From Nocardioides alkalitolerans DSM 16699 (GTDB lineage Bacteria > Actinomycetota > Actinomycetes > Propionibacteriales > Nocardioidaceae): a stretch of 64,000 nucleotides of DNA. A program made the translations under genes and the position numbers. The first letter of the stretch is position 1; the number at the start of each line of letters is the position of its first letter. Below, one piece after another: positions 20,528 through 30,453 of this stretch. Below the pieces are notes generated by a model, which was given only the letters and a program-made list of their open reading frames with translations, was not told the DNA's origin and ran no database searches. Location: the NCBI RefSeq assembly GCF_000426525.1, contig NZ_KE384533.1, forward strand, positions 598,562 to 662,561. Reading direction: 5' to 3'.

Positions 20528-23263
20528 GTGACTGAGACGCCCACCGACGGCGCCGCGACCCCCGGACCCGGCGGACGTGTCGAGCCGGTCGAGCTGCAGA
20601 CGTCCATGCAGCGCGCCTACATCGACTACGCCATGGCGGTCATCGTCGGGCGCGCGCTGCCCGACGTACGCGACGGCTTGAAGCCCGTGCACCGTCGGGT
20701 GCTCTACGCGATGTACGACGGGGGCTACCGCCCCGACCGCGGGTTCTCCAAGTGCTCCCGCGTCGTCGGCGACGTGATGGGTCAGTACCACCCGCACGGC
20801 GACACGGCGATCTACGACACCCTCGTGCGCCTCGCGCAGCCGTGGGTCATGCGCGCCCCGCTGGTGCAGGGCCAGGGCAACTTCGGCTCGCCGGGCAACG
20901 ACTCCGCCGCGGCGATGCGATACACGGAGTGCCGGATGGCGCCCCTCGCGCTCGAGATGGTGCGCGACATCGAGGAAGACACGGTCGACTTCCAGCCGAA
21001 CTACGACGGCCGGTCGTCGGAGCCGACGGTGCTCCCCGCGCGCTACCCGAACCTGCTGGTGAACGGCTCGGCCGGCATCGCGGTCGGCATGGCGACGAAC
21101 ATCCCGCCCCACAACCTCAAGGAGGTGGCGGCGGGCGCGCAGTGGGCGCTCGAGCACCCCGACGCCTCCCGCGAGGAGCTGCTCGACGCGCTGCTGGAGC
21201 GCATCAAGGGCCCCGACTTCCCGAACGGCGCGACGATCGTCGGCCAGCAGGGCATCGAGCAGGCCTACCGCACCGGGCGCGGCTCCATCACGCAGCGCGC
21301 GGTCATCGACGTTGACGAGGACAACAAGGGCCGCACGATCCTCGTGATCACCGAGCTGCCCTACATGGTCAACCCCGACAACCTGGCCGTGAAGATCGCC
21401 GAACTGGCGGACTCCGGCAAGGTGCAGGGCATCTCCGACGTACGCGACGACACGTCCGACCGCACGGGCCAGCGCCTCGTCGTCGTGCTCAAGCGCGACG
21501 CGGTCGCCCGCGTGGTGCTCAACAACCTGCTCAAGCACACCGAGCTGCAGACGAACTTCAGCGCCAACATGCTGGCGCTCGTCGACGGCGTGCCGCGCAC
21601 GCTGAGCATCGACCAGTTCATCAGCAACTGGGTGACGCACCAGATCGAGGTCATCCAGCGTCGTACGCGGTTCCGCCTGCGTCGCGCCGAGACCCGCGCC
21701 CACATCCTGCGCGGCCTCGTGAAGGCGCTCGACGCGCTCGACGAGGTCATCACGCTCATCCGCAACTCCCCCGACGCCGACGCCGCGCGCACCGGCCTCA
21801 TGGAGCTGCTGGACGTCGACGAGGTGCAGGCCAACGAGATCCTCGCGATGCAGCTGCGGTCGCTGGCCGCCCTGCAGCGCCAGAAGATCATCGACGACCT
21901 CGCCGAGATCGAGCTGCTCATCGCCGACCTCAAGGACATCCTGGCCAGCGAGGCGCGCCAGCGCCAGATCATCGGCGAGGAGCTGGGCGCGCTGGTCGAG
22001 AAGTACGGCAACGACCGCCGTACGCAGATCATCGCCGCCGCCGGCGACATGTCGATGGAAGACCTGATCCCCGACGAGGACCTGGTCGTCTCCATCACGC
22101 GGGGCGGCTACGCCAAGCGCACGAAGTCCGACCTCTACCGCACCCAGAAGCGGGGCGGCAAGGGCGTGCGGGGCGCGACGCTGCGCGGTGACGACGTGGT
22201 CGAGCACTTCATCTCGACGACCAACCACCACTGGCTGCTGTTCTTCACCACGGCCGGTCGCGTCTACCGCACGAAGGCCTACAACCTCCCGGAGGCGTCG
22301 CGCGACGCCAAGGGCGGTCACGTGGCCGGGCTGCTCAGCTTCCAGCCCGACGAGGACATCGCGCAGGTGCTCGCGATCCGCGACTACGCGCAGGCGCCGT
22401 ACCTCGTGCTGGCCACGCGCAACGGCCTCGTGAAGAAGACCCGCCTGGCCGACTACAACTCGCCGCGGCAGGCCGGCGTCATCGCGATCAACTTCCGCGA
22501 GGACGACGACGAGCTCATCGGCGCCGAGCTGGTGGACGACAACGACGAGATCCTGCTGGTCTCCCGCAAGGGCCAGGCCATCCGGTTCCAGGCCGACGAC
22601 TCGCAGCTGCGCCCGATGGGCCGCGCGACGTCGGGCGTCACGGGCATGAAGTTCCGCGAGGGCGACGCGATGCTCTCGATGTCGGTCATCCGGTCGTCGC
22701 AGGTGCAGGCCGAGCAGGAGGCCGAGGCAGCTGCCGCGGCTGCCGGCGAGTCGACCGACGCGGGCGACCTGCCGGGCGTGAAGGAGCAGTACGTCTTCAC
22801 GATCACCGACGGCGGCTTCGCGAAGCGCACACGCATCAGCGAGTACCGCTCGCAGTCGCGCGGCGGGCTCGGCATCAAGGCGATGGCGCTGGCCAACGAG
22901 GACCGTGGGTCGCTCGTGGGCGCGTTCATCGTGGAGGAGGGTGACGAGGTCATGCTCATCACCCAGGCCGGCCAGGTCGTGCGCAGCCCGATCAACGCCG
23001 ACTTCCGCGCCACCGGTCGCTCGACCATGGGCGTGAAGTTCGTGAGCCCGAAGTTGGGCGACGCGGTCGCCGTGGTGGCCCGCTCGGTCGAGGCCCGCAC
23101 GGAGGAGCTGCTCGAGGAGGAGGCGGCCGAGCAGGGTGACGCGGTCGACTCCGGCGAGGTCGGCGAGACCGCGGGGGATTCGGCGGCGGATGCAACAATC
23201 TCCGAGGACGCGACCGAGAACCAGACCGTGAACGACGCAGACGAGAGCGAGGGTGAGGCCTGA
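20528..23263 (+). CDS. gyrA: DNA gyrase subunit A
   Basis: 911 residues. The GTG at 20528 has GGAGAGAG upstream. The catalytic tyrosine is in [13 protein letters not shown]. The quinolone-determining loop reads [10 protein letters not shown]: Thr at the E. coli Ser83 position and Asp at the Asp87 position. The GyrA-box [11 protein letters not shown] marks the start of the C-terminal wrapping domain. Two features make it long: an Ala/Glu-rich insertion near residues 720-755, and an acidic tail of about 50 residues. The DUF3566 gene overlaps its stop by one base. Confidence 0.97.
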   Translation: MTETPTDGAATPGPGGRVEPVELQTSMQRAYIDYAMAVIVGRALPDVRDGLKPVHRRVLYAMYDGGYRPDRGFSKCSRVVGDVMGQYHPHGDTAIYDTLVRLAQPWVMRAPLVQGQGNFGSPGNDSAAAMRYTECRMAPLALEMVRDIEEDTVDFQPNYDGRSSEPTVLPARYPNLLVNGSAGIAVGMATNIPPHNLKEVAAGAQWALEHPDASREELLDALLERIKGPDFPNGATIVGQQGIEQAYRTGRGSITQRAVIDVDEDNKGRTILVITELPYMVNPDNLAVKIAELADSGKVQGISDVRDDTSDRTGQRLVVVLKRDAVARVVLNNLLKHTELQTNFSANMLALVDGVPRTLSIDQFISNWVTHQIEVIQRRTRFRLRRAETRAHILRGLVKALDALDEVITLIRNSPDADAARTGLMELLDVDEVQANEILAMQLRSLAALQRQKIIDDLAEIELLIADLKDILASEARQRQIIGEELGALVEKYGNDRRTQIIAAAGDMSMEDLIPDEDLVVSITRGGYAKRTKSDLYRTQKRGGKGVRGATLRGDDVVEHFISTTNHHWLLFFTTAGRVYRTKAYNLPEASRDAKGGHVAGLLSFQPDEDIAQVLAIRDYAQAPYLVLATRNGLVKKTRLADYNSPRQAGVIAINFREDDDELIGAELVDDNDEILLVSRKGQAIRFQADDSQLRPMGRATSGVTGMKFREGDAMLSMSVIRSSQVQAEQEAEAAAAAAGESTDAGDLPGVKEQYVFTITDGGFAKRTRISEYRSQSRGGLGIKAMALANEDRGSLVGAFIVEEGDEVMLITQAGQVVRSPINADFRATGRSTMGVKFVSPKLGDAVAVVARSVEARTEELLEEEAAEQGDAVDSGEVGETAGDSAADATISEDATENQTVNDADESEGEA

Positions 23264-23844
23264 TGAGCGACAGCACGCCCCGCTCCGGAGCACCCACCAC
23301 GACCGGCGACCTGCCGACGAACCCCCGCGGGGGAGCGCCGCGCAAGACCGCCGCGAAGAAGGCTCCGGCGAAGAAGGCGCCCGCCGAGCGGGCTCCGGCG
23401 AAGAAGGCCGCCACCGGTGGGGGCGCGTCGTCGACGACCGCCACCACCGAGACGCGCAAGCGTCGCGTACGGCGGGCCCGGCTCCGCCTCACCCGCATCG
23501 ACCCCTGGTCGGTCATGAAGACGGCGTTCCTGCTGTCGATCGCCTTCGCGGTCGTCACGGTCGTGTCGGTCTTCATCGTCTGGTCGGTGCTCGGCGCCGC
23601 GGGCGTGTGGGACTCGATCAACTCGACCATCGCCGACCTCCTGGGCTCGGGCACCGACGGCGCGGGCGACTTCGACGTGCAGAACTACGTAGGCATGGAG
23701 CGCGTGCTGGGCTTCACGATGCTGATCTCGGCGGTCGACGTCGTGCTCATCACCGCGATGGCCACCCTGGGTGCCTTCCTCTACAACATGGCCGCCGCGC
23801 TCCTCGGCGGCATCGAGGTCACCCTCGCGGAGGACGAGCGCTGA
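23263..23844 (+). CDS. DUF3566 domain membrane protein
   Basis: 193 residues. The N-terminal 65 residues are Lys/Ala/Pro-rich with repeated APAKKA. The DUF3566 domain begins near residue 70 (RRARLRLTRIDPWSVMKTAFL) and contains two membrane helices, LLSIAFAVVTVVSVFIVWSVL and MLISAVDVVLITAMATLGAFLYNM. In actinobacteria this gene almost always follows gyrA. Its function is not established. The ATG shares its A with the gyrA stop (TGATG), so it is very likely in the gyrase operon. Confidence 0.88.
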   Translation: MSDSTPRSGAPTTTGDLPTNPRGGAPRKTAAKKAPAKKAPAERAPAKKAATGGGASSTTATTETRKRRVRRARLRLTRIDPWSVMKTAFLLSIAFAVVTVVSVFIVWSVLGAAGVWDSINSTIADLLGSGTDGAGDFDVQNYVGMERVLGFTMLISAVDVVLITAMATLGAFLYNMAAALLGGIEVTLAEDER

Positions 23845-23870
23845 GCAGCGCAGACGTCGTACGGGCCGTT

Positions 23871-23900
23871 TTGTCGGCCACCGATGCGTTGGGGTAATGT
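23871..23900 (+). promoter_or_regulatory. Candidate promoter of tRNA-Ile
   Basis: TTGTCG (23871-23876), 18-bp spacer, TAATGT (23895-23900). The predicted start would be about 50 nt before the mature tRNA end. Confidence 0.5.
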
Positions 23901-23957
23901 CACGCCTCGGCGTACGGCGTACGCCACGCGAAGTCTGCCTCTTGGACGTCGCACCCC

Positions 23958-24034
23958 GGGCCTATAGCTCAGACGGTTAGAGCGCTTCCCTGATAAGGAA
24001 GAGGTCACAGGTTCAAGTCCTGTTAGGCCCACCA
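23958..24034 (+). tRNA. tRNA-Ile (GAT)
   Basis: 77 nt with encoded CCA. The acceptor stem GGGCCTA pairs with TAGGCCC. The D-arm is AGCTCAGACGGTTAGAGC, the anticodon loop CTGATAA has GAT at 23992-23994, and the T-arm is ACAGGTTCAAGTCCTGT. Its place after gyrA-DUF3566 is conserved in actinobacteria. Confidence 0.97.
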
Positions 24035-24044
24035 CCACGACCAC

Positions 24045-24069
24045 CGCCCCACGGGATTCCCGTGGGGCG
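24045..24069 (+). terminator. Terminator after tRNA-Ile
   Basis: CGCCCCACGGGA and TCCCGTGGGGCG are perfect 12-bp arms, followed by TTCGTCGTTCT. It is 10 bp past the tRNA 3' end. Confidence 0.85.
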
Positions 24070-24101
24070 TTCGTCGTTCTCGGGCCGGTAGCGTTATCGG
24101 G

Positions 24102-24446
24102 GTGAGCGCGAAGAAGCGGGGCCGGCGTCGTCGGTGGCCTGCGGTGCGTGCGGATGACTTTCTGCTCCCCGAGCTCCCGGAGCCGTACCTGCTGCGCTGC
24201 GGCGTCCGCCTCGGCCCGGGGCAGGGAGCGACGAGCCTGGTCTTCCGCCTCGAGCTGCGCCGGCGGGGCAGGGTGCTGAGGGTCGTGCCGTGGTCGCGCC
24301 TGGTCATGCACGAGGACCACCTCGAGTGGGGGGTGCGCACCGCCAAGTCCCGGCGCTGGGCGGTGGCGACGTTCCTGCAGCGCGTGGTCGACGAGGGGTA
24401 CGTCGAGAAGAGCGACGTGCCCGCGAAGGCGTTGCGGAAGCCGTAG
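24102..24446 (+). CDS. Small basic protein of unknown function
   Basis: 114 residues, not recognised. It opens with a strongly basic stretch (SAKKRGRRRRWP) and has alternating strands (YLLRCGVRLG, ATSLVFRLELRRRGRVLRVV) and a C-terminal helix (RWAVATFLQRVVDEGYV). No membrane helix or known catalytic motif is seen. The GTG start probably belongs to a leaderless mRNA: TAGCGT (24089-24094) ends 7 nt before it, and no ribosome site is present. It stands alone between tRNA-Ile and a convergent membrane-protein gene. GC-rich codon use supports a real gene. Confidence 0.68.
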   Translation: MSAKKRGRRRRWPAVRADDFLLPELPEPYLLRCGVRLGPGQGATSLVFRLELRRRGRVLRVVPWSRLVMHEDHLEWGVRTAKSRRWAVATFLQRVVDEGYVEKSDVPAKALRKP

Positions 24447-24495
24447 GTCCGGGCCGCGTGCGATCCGTCGGAGACGTCGTCACGCCTCACCGACG

Positions 24496-25476
24496 TCAGC
24501 CGATGACACCGCTCGCCGTGAGCACGACGAGCGACAGCACGACGACGGCGATCGCTGCGACGCCGAACACCACGGCGACCGCGCGCGCGATGTCGGCACG
24601 CAGCGGCTCGTCCCGCAGTCGTCGGCTCTGCCTGCCCACGGCTTTCCAGACCTCCGAGCCCGCGAGCGAGCCCGTGACCTCCTCGAGCAGCCCCCACTGC
24701 TCGGCCCACCGACGCTCGGAACCCGCTGCCGGCGATCGGCCCGCGAGCAGGGAGAGGCTGCGGTTCTTGATCTCGATGTCGAAGCTGCGTCCGACGCGCT
24801 GGAAGAGCGCCACGATCTCCGCAGTGAAGAACGCACGAGCGGCAGCTTCGCCGCCGTCGGCGACGAACAGCCGGAAGTCGCGTCCCCCGCCGACATCGAC
24901 GCGCTGCGACCGGTGCCACTGGTCGGGAGCCACCCTCACGCCGAGGACCCGCGAGAGGTGCCCGAAGCTCACGATCATGTGCGGCAGCCGCTCGGGAAGT
25001 CGGATGACGACGTATCCGTGCCGCCGACCACCCGGTGCCCGGTACTGGGTCGACACCTGCGACGACAGGTGCCCCATCTCGAACGGGATGCCATGGAGCG
25101 TGCCGGCCACGACCCCGAACCGCTCGTGCTCGGCTCCATAGGCGAACGGCGTGCCGCTGTGTCCGCCCGTTCCGGTTTTCCACAGCCAGAACCTGCCACC
25201 CAGCGATGCGGTCAGCTGCTGCAGCCGTGCGACGGCGCGCGGTGAGAAGTTGACGATGTTGCGGATCGACGCCGCGCAGACGAGCGCCGCCGGGACGGTG
25301 ACGGCGAACAGCAGCCCCGACATCTGCTCGAGCACGAGGAGGTTGCCGGCCAACGTCGCGAGTGCCGTGCCAGCGCCGATGAGCGCTGCGATCCGCGGAC
25401 CTCGCATGAGCGTCGCGTAGCGCGCTGCTGCGTCGTCCGCGGGGGTGTGAACCGATGCTCGGCGACCGACGGTCAT
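24496..25476 (-). CDS. Membrane protein of unknown function
   Basis: 326 residues from the ATG at 25476, chosen for an AAGGAGG 10 nt upstream; an in-frame ATG at 25524 is possible. Two hydrophobic helices lie near residues 30-70 ([20 protein letters not shown] and [17 protein letters not shown]) and one at the C-terminus ([20 protein letters not shown]). The cytoplasmic middle region of about 210 residues contains [21 protein letters not shown], resembling proteins that test a substrate surface. I recognise no enzyme family. It is a single gene converging on the 114-residue gene. Confidence 0.72.
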   Translation of the reverse strand: MTVGRRASVHTPADDAAARYATLMRGPRIAALIGAGTALATLAGNLLVLEQMSGLLFAVTVPAALVCAASIRNIVNFSPRAVARLQQLTASLGGRFWLWKTGTGGHSGTPFAYGAEHERFGVVAGTLHGIPFEMGHLSSQVSTQYRAPGGRRHGYVVIRLPERLPHMIVSFGHLSRVLGVRVAPDQWHRSQRVDVGGGRDFRLFVADGGEAAARAFFTAEIVALFQRVGRSFDIEIKNRSLSLLAGRSPAAGSERRWAEQWGLLEEVTGSLAGSEVWKAVGRQSRRLRDEPLRADIARAVAVVFGVAAIAVVVLSLVVLTASGVIG

Positions 25477-25636
25477 CGCGTCGTCGCCTCCTTCAGGGTC
25501 GGTCGTCGTCAGACGGTCCCGCATTCTTTCATCGGAGCGGCGCGACCATGAGGGCGGACATGGCGATGCGCGCTGCCGGACGTGCGACCGGCCGGGCCCG
25601 TCGATGACGACGGACCCGGCCGGGACGAGGGGTGGG

Positions 25637-26566
25637 TCAGAGAGCGGGACCGAACCCGGAGCAGGTCGGCTGGAAGCCCGCGGGCCCGTCGTTGAGCGCG
25701 TTCACCGTGAGCTGCAGCGTGGGCTCGTCGAGGAACAGCCCGACGTGGCCGACGCGGCTGGCCGGGCAGAGGTCCTGGAGCACGACGTTCTCGGCTCCGG
25801 CGATCGACTGGGTCTGGTACGGCGTCACGACGGTGTCGTAGCGCGTCTGGATGGTGAGGTAGTCGGGGCCGGCCGGGACTGTCGGGTCGGCGTGCAGGTT
25901 GTTCATGAACCGGCTGCCGCGCGCCTGGTCGGTGAGGCCCGGCGCCTGGAGCAGGCCGGCGAAGCCCTCGACGAAACCGAGGATGCGCAGCGAGCTGCCG
26001 AGGGTGGCGAGGCCGTTGAGCGTCGTACCGTTCTGGCTGCCGCCCCACGCGACGTAGTCGTCGACCTTGTTCGCGCCGCCACCCTGCTTGATGTAGGCGT
26101 AGGCGACGAGCCCGCCCTGGCTGTGGCCGACGACATCGACCTTGTCGGACCCGGTGCGGCTGCGTACCTGGTCGACGAACGCGCCGAACGAGGCGACGGA
26201 CCTGTCGACCGCCCCGAGCCCGCCGATGCGGCCGAGCGAGGGGAGCGTCATGCCGTAGTTCTGCGCGTAGACGCAGTAGCCCTCGTTGCGCAGCCGCGGC
26301 GCGAGCTTCACGAAGTTGGACCCGAGGTTCACGAAGGTCGCGTGCTCGAGCACGACCGGCTGGGGGTGCTCGGGGCTGGGCACGCAGTTCCAGTCGTTGA
26401 CCCCGCGCAGGTAGCCGGGGCTGACGATGAAGTTGGCGACGGCGGTGGCGAGATTGCCCTCTTTGTACGTCGTCGTGGCGGCCTGCGCGGCCGTACCGGA
26501 GCCGGCGGCGAGCGCGCCGAGGCTGAGCGTGAGGGCGCACGCGGCGGTGCGGAGCAGCTTCTTCAT
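25637..26566 (-). CDS. Secreted triacylglycerol lipase (class 2 type)
   Basis: 309 residues. A Sec signal peptide ([21 protein letters not shown], cleavage near AAQA) is followed by an alpha/beta-hydrolase domain. The nucleophile elbow is [14 protein letters not shown] (near residue 150). Likely acid and base are the Asp in [10 protein letters not shown] and the His in [11 protein letters not shown] near the C-terminus. Cysteine pairs fit an extracellular enzyme. It resembles actinobacterial lipases that hydrolyse triglycerides outside the cell. A perfect-arm palindrome lies 46 bp upstream of the start and may be an operator. Confidence 0.88.
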   Translation of the reverse strand: MKKLLRTAACALTLSLGALAAGSGTAAQAATTTYKEGNLATAVANFIVSPGYLRGVNDWNCVPSPEHPQPVVLEHATFVNLGSNFVKLAPRLRNEGYCVYAQNYGMTLPSLGRIGGLGAVDRSVASFGAFVDQVRSRTGSDKVDVVGHSQGGLVAYAYIKQGGGANKVDDYVAWGGSQNGTTLNGLATLGSSLRILGFVEGFAGLLQAPGLTDQARGSRFMNNLHADPTVPAGPDYLTIQTRYDTVVTPYQTQSIAGAENVVLQDLCPASRVGHVGLFLDEPTLQLTVNALNDGPAGFQPTCSGFGPAL

Positions 26567-26611
26567 GGTTCTCCCGAGGGTCCTCGGCGGTCACCTCAGT
26601 GTGACGCGCGT

Positions 26612-26623
26612 TACTGGACAGTA
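26612..26623. promoter_or_regulatory. Operator-like palindrome between lipase and DLW-39 genes
   Basis: TACTGGACAGTA has arms TACTG and CAGTA around GA. It sits in the divergent spacer and could bind a TetR-type regulator of the lipase. This is a motif by eye only. Confidence 0.35.
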
Positions 26624-26701
26624 GCCCGACTCCGCCGGTGCGTCACGGGTGAGATCGGTGCGGTAACCTCGCCAACGGCTCTGTCGCTCCAGGAGGACTG
26701 C

Positions 26702-26821
26702 ATGAAGAAGATCATCATCGCCCTGCTCACCGCGGGTGGCGTCGTGCTCGCGAAGAAGAAGCTCGACGACAGCAAGGCCGAGCAGGCCCTCTGGGCCGAG
26801 GCGACGGACCCGGTCAAGTAA
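26702..26821 (+). CDS. DLW-39 family small protein
   Basis: Exactly 39 residues. It begins [20 protein letters not shown], a single N-terminal membrane-type helix ending in lysines, followed by [17 protein letters not shown]. The last part carries the conserved acidic/Leu-Trp region that gives the family its name. CCAGGAGG stands 7-8 nt before the ATG. In Streptomyces and relatives this tiny gene lies next to tRNA-Ala or tRNA-Ile near gyrA, as here. Its function is unknown. Confidence 0.88.
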   Translation: MKKIIIALLTAGGVVLAKKKLDDSKAEQALWAEATDPVK

Positions 26822-26941
26822 GTCTGTTGGCCGCCTGAGGGCGGTCGATTCCGGTGGTTGAGGAGCTCGCGAGCGCTAGCGAGTGGGCGTCTCGAAACCA
26901 CCACCTCCCGGTGACGACGACTCGGCGGAGTCGTCACCCGA

Positions 26942-27014
26942 GGGGCCTTGGCGCAATTGGTAGCGCACCTGCTTTGCAAGCAGGGGGTTAGGGGTTCGAG
27001 TCCCCTAGGCTCCA
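26942..27014 (+). tRNA. tRNA-Ala (TGC)
   Basis: 73 nt. The acceptor GGGGCCT pairs with AGGCTCC and includes the G3:U70 wobble pair that AlaRS recognises. The anticodon stem CCTGC/GCAGG encloses TTTGCAA, with TGC at 26975-26977. The T-arm is AGGGGTTCGAGTCCCCT. CCA is not encoded (ACCT follows). It is the last core feature before the accessory region. Confidence 0.97.
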
Positions 27015-27629
27015 CCTCGAGTACTCGCAGGTCAGTTTGCGGTTCTTTCACACGTTGAGGTTCATCCCCCGCCGCCGCTTGGAAACCTCGGGGGACTGGT
27101 GGGGAACATCTCCAGCTGGCTGAACTCAAGTTCGCCGCTGCTACCTAGGCCTCACGGTGCTCTCGCCAGCATGCCGGTTGAAGAGAAAGAAGCGCCAGGC
27201 GGTTGCTACCACTCCCGACACGTCACGCGCCCGAAACGCTCGTTCCGCTACTGCGGCCGTCGCTGACTCCCGTGCCGGCGAGCGCGAAGAGCGCGTGGGC
27301 ACGGAGCCGGTGGATCGAGGTGCCCTCGCTGCTGGTCTCTTGCACCGCCCTTCTGAATGGTGCCGGCGATGTTCTCTTCTGCGGTCATGACCCTCCGCGG
27401 AACCGGTGCGCAGCGACACGGTGATGGCGACGGTCCGGAACAACATCACCAGGGTGCGCCGCAGACGACCTCGATGCCGTCCGCCTTGGGCGACGAACCG
27501 CCCGGGTCAGACTCGAGTCGATCGACCGCGTGATCGACGTACGCACGGTGAAGGCCCGGCGAGCACGGATTTCGACTCGATAGTCCAAATTCAACCCGCC
27601 CCGCCCCGCCGCCAATTCGCCGACCCTTG
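27015..27629. other. Gene-poor junction downstream of tRNA-Ala
   Basis: 615 bp with no frame I can support; those present are short, Arg/Ser/Ala-rich and lack ribosome sites. Base composition drops from the core GC level across it. It is the left edge of the accessory island. I saw no integrase remnant and no duplicate of the tRNA 3' end within the window. Confidence 0.5.
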
Positions 27630-30368
27630 CTAGTTCTTGCTACGTCGCGGGAAAATGGGCTGCCACGAGCTCATGCTGCCGCCGGCCCACAAGGCCGTCA
27701 ACGCAGCCGTTGGGGTGTTGAACATCGATGTGAATAACAAGGCGTGGCCGCCATAGCCCAAGGCGCGGTCCTGACGCCACTGATCACTTCGCGTCTTCCC
27801 GTGATGGTTGGTAAGCGCCCGGGCACCAGCTTCGCGCATGAAACCTTCGAAGCGTTCGAACTTTTCCTCGTCGCCAAACACTGAGGTGAGCGTCGGGATG
27901 TCCGCTTCACGAATGTGGACATGTACCTTCGCGTCGATGGAATGTTCCGCCAGAAACTCCTCCAACGTCGGTCGCCCCTCGTCCAGACCAGCTACATAGG
28001 CGAACCCGACCTTTCGGGCTCGAAGCCGATCCTGGTCGGCGGCCGTGAGGGTGTCGCGCTCCTCGTTCAACGTCTCCGTTGTTTCCAAGGCCAGCCAGTT
28101 CTGGATGATGTCCTTCGTCTGGCTCCCGCGGCCGATGAAGTCGTCCACGAACAGGATGGGCTCGTCGGCAGCGAGGGCATCGCTCAACGTCCGCGCCTTG
28201 ACGCCGTACTTGGCGGCTACGTCGAGTGCGAAGTTAATGTAAATCGAGGATGAGTCCTTCGGTGACCCGAGCGCGCAGAGACTCGCACCCACGAAGTCGG
28301 GATGATCGTCGATGAACGCTGCGGTCGCGTCGGCGACGTCGTCGCGTGAGATCTGCTTGGTTTCACTGACCGTCCGAAGCGCCAGATCCGTAAGATCGTC
28401 ATCGAACTGTTTGACAAAGTTGCGCACCCGAACGGCTGCCAGCAGCTCCGGCACCGGCTCGTGCTGCTTCAAGACTGGACCCGCATAACTATGAAGCTTC
28501 CGGCCTGCTTGCTCGACTCTGGCCGAGAAGCCTGCTCGCGCGAACGAGGGCGGGTCGGGCCGCAAGTCCTGGGGAAGGTTGTCGTAGAAGCCTTTCGCCC
28601 TGAGATCACGCCTGATGGCATCCAGGACGCGCTTGTGCTGCTTGGCGTAGGGCAACATCGAGACGGGTATGTGAACTTTGCGCTCTACCCGCAACTCGAT
28701 CTCTGCTGCCAGAAAGACGTACGGCGCGATCTCTGCGGGACAGAAAATGTGGCCAAGATCGTGTGTCGCGATATAGGCATCAGACCAGCCCGAAGTCTCG
28801 GGCGCGTCGTCGGTGACGCTGGTCAACGTGCCGTCCTCATCGATGAGGAACGCGTGGTCGTTATCCGTTCCGATCGTCTTGGGAGCGGGTTTAGGCGGGC
28901 TGAGATGTACGTATGCCTCGAGGTGGGGCTCGAACTCAGCCAGCAAATCCGCCTTGTCCAACAGGAGAATCAGCTCTCGGAGTCGCTCGCATATTGCATC
29001 TCTAATCTTGCGCCTGGTTTGGGCCCGGCCGAAGTCTTGAAGGAACAGCTTCAGCCCCATCGCGTGTGCGCTGTCCTCCTTGAAGGCGTCGTTGGTCATG
29101 GTGCCGGCGATTGCAAAAGCGCGCGCGAAGAGCCGCCGCTCCCGGAGTCGCCGTGCCAGATCGGCAATAGTCGCGACCTGGGATGCCTCCGCTTCGTCAA
29201 GTCCGTCCAGTTCTTTGCCGATGAAACGGCAGATGGCGGCCACGTTCAGGTCGAGCAGCTGATCGTCGGTGAGGAGCAACGGCACGATGCCGGGACGGTG
29301 CGGTGACAGGTCGGCGAGTCGGCCGACGATCTCAAAAACGATCGCCTCGGCCGCTCGCACTGCGTGGTGGCGGTAGACCTTGTCGAACATCAAGACGCGT
29401 GCGAGCGACAGCTCCATAAGAGTGCTTCCGCCGGAGCGTGCCAATCCGGTGATGATGAATCCGCCGGGCCGGTCATCGAGTGACTGCTGCAGTTTCTGGG
29501 GGAGCTGTTCGGCCCTCGCCCGCGTAGCGCGTACTTTCTGGATGAGCCGGGTGACGTCAGTGACAATCGGGACGCCACACATCACCGCGTCCCGCGCGAG
29601 GTAGTCGAGCTTGTCGGCGTCGTAGGGCCCGCTGATCATTTCGCGAGCCAGGACCAACTCGTTGTCGATGGGCTTACCCACGATGAGACTCTGAACCTGT
29701 GACGCTTGGTCTTCACGGGGCGGGAGGCACAACTTCTCGCGAGCAAGGGCGAGCAACTCGGTGAACGCGGGCGAGCCAACGAGAAGATAGGAGGCAATCT
29801 CCGATAACTGGTTCTCGTGGGCGACCTCCGCATGGTCGCCAAACGCAGGAATTAGGTTGCGACACTCTTTGTTGCCAGCCAATGCATACTCCGACACGTG
29901 CGACATCGCACCGTGCCCGGTGTCGTGGCACAGGGCGGCTAGCCGCAGTGTTTCTACGAGTGGTTTCAGATCCGGCAGCCTGTCGGTGCTGCCTACAAGG
30001 TCGCGCTCGTTCAGGCTGTCCGCGATCTGCTGGACCTGGTGCACCACACCGATGCTGTGCTCGAGACGAGTGTGGCCGGCTCCCATGTACACGAGGTGCA
30101 CGACACCGAGCTGACGGATTCGACGCAGGCGTTGCAGGAGTGGCGAGTCGAGTATGACGACCTCGAGTGGGTCCAATCGAATAGTTCCCCAGATGGGGTC
30201 GTTGAACTCTTTCGATTCGGCCGCGACGTTCCCGGAGCGGACGCGATCGATGTAGGGACGAAGCTGCGCCTCTGCAAAATCTTCGAGTGCCGCCCGATGC
30301 GCAGCAAGCAACTCATCTGGTTCCACTTGGTGGAGAGTAGTGGGTGAATCGCCCATAAGTTCCCCCAT
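27630..30368 (-). CDS. HD phosphohydrolase fused to phosphoribosyltransferase-like conflict domain
   Basis: 912 residues. The N-terminal half is an HD domain of the SAMHD1/COG1078 type: LLQRLRRIRQLGVVHLVY, GHTRLEHSIGV, LAALCHDTGHGAMSH (HD pair near residue 150) and ISGPYDADKLDYLARDA. Such enzymes hydrolyse dNTPs or nucleotide signals. A middle helical region is unassigned. The last 300 residues look like the PRTase-CE type of phosphoribosyltransferase-like domain from conflict systems, with ALGSPKDSSSIYINFALD, PILFVDDFIGRGSQTKDII and a tail of NTPTAALTALWAGG plus WQPIFPRR. It lies 85 bp after an XRE regulator on the same strand, and codon use is less GC-biased than the core. A nucleotide-depleting defence protein is my inference. 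Confidence 0.85.
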   Translation of the reverse strand: MGELMGDSPTTLHQVEPDELLAAHRAALEDFAEAQLRPYIDRVRSGNVAAESKEFNDPIWGTIRLDPLEVVILDSPLLQRLRRIRQLGVVHLVYMGAGHTRLEHSIGVVHQVQQIADSLNERDLVGSTDRLPDLKPLVETLRLAALCHDTGHGAMSHVSEYALAGNKECRNLIPAFGDHAEVAHENQLSEIASYLLVGSPAFTELLALAREKLCLPPREDQASQVQSLIVGKPIDNELVLAREMISGPYDADKLDYLARDAVMCGVPIVTDVTRLIQKVRATRARAEQLPQKLQQSLDDRPGGFIITGLARSGGSTLMELSLARVLMFDKVYRHHAVRAAEAIVFEIVGRLADLSPHRPGIVPLLLTDDQLLDLNVAAICRFIGKELDGLDEAEASQVATIADLARRLRERRLFARAFAIAGTMTNDAFKEDSAHAMGLKLFLQDFGRAQTRRKIRDAICERLRELILLLDKADLLAEFEPHLEAYVHLSPPKPAPKTIGTDNDHAFLIDEDGTLTSVTDDAPETSGWSDAYIATHDLGHIFCPAEIAPYVFLAAEIELRVERKVHIPVSMLPYAKQHKRVLDAIRRDLRAKGFYDNLPQDLRPDPPSFARAGFSARVEQAGRKLHSYAGPVLKQHEPVPELLAAVRVRNFVKQFDDDLTDLALRTVSETKQISRDDVADATAAFIDDHPDFVGASLCALGSPKDSSSIYINFALDVAAKYGVKARTLSDALAADEPILFVDDFIGRGSQTKDIIQNWLALETTETLNEERDTLTAADQDRLRARKVGFAYVAGLDEGRPTLEEFLAEHSIDAKVHVHIREADIPTLTSVFGDEEKFERFEGFMREAGARALTNHHGKTRSDQWRQDRALGYGGHALLFTSMFNTPTAALTALWAGGSMSSWQPIFPRRSKN

Positions 30369-30453
30369 CCAGCATTTATCTGGATCGTCGGTCCTGGAAC
30401 CGACGGACGCTAGAGACTGCTAGCACCGGCTCGACTAGCGGCGGTCGTAGCCG

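Noticed and set aside
26611-27129. A minus-strand frame through tRNA-Ala
   Set aside because: Its translation includes the familiar spurious peptide from antisense tRNA reading (GLEPLTPCLQSRCATNCA), and it also covers the DLW-39 gene.
27141-27449. A possible small gene after tRNA-Ala on the minus strand
   Set aside because: Arg/Ser/Ala-rich, no ribosome site, overlapped by equally poor frames on the other strand.
28461-29306. A 281-residue plus-strand frame inside the HD-PRTase gene
   Set aside because: Antisense to a protein with recognisable HD and PRTase motifs; no motifs of its own.
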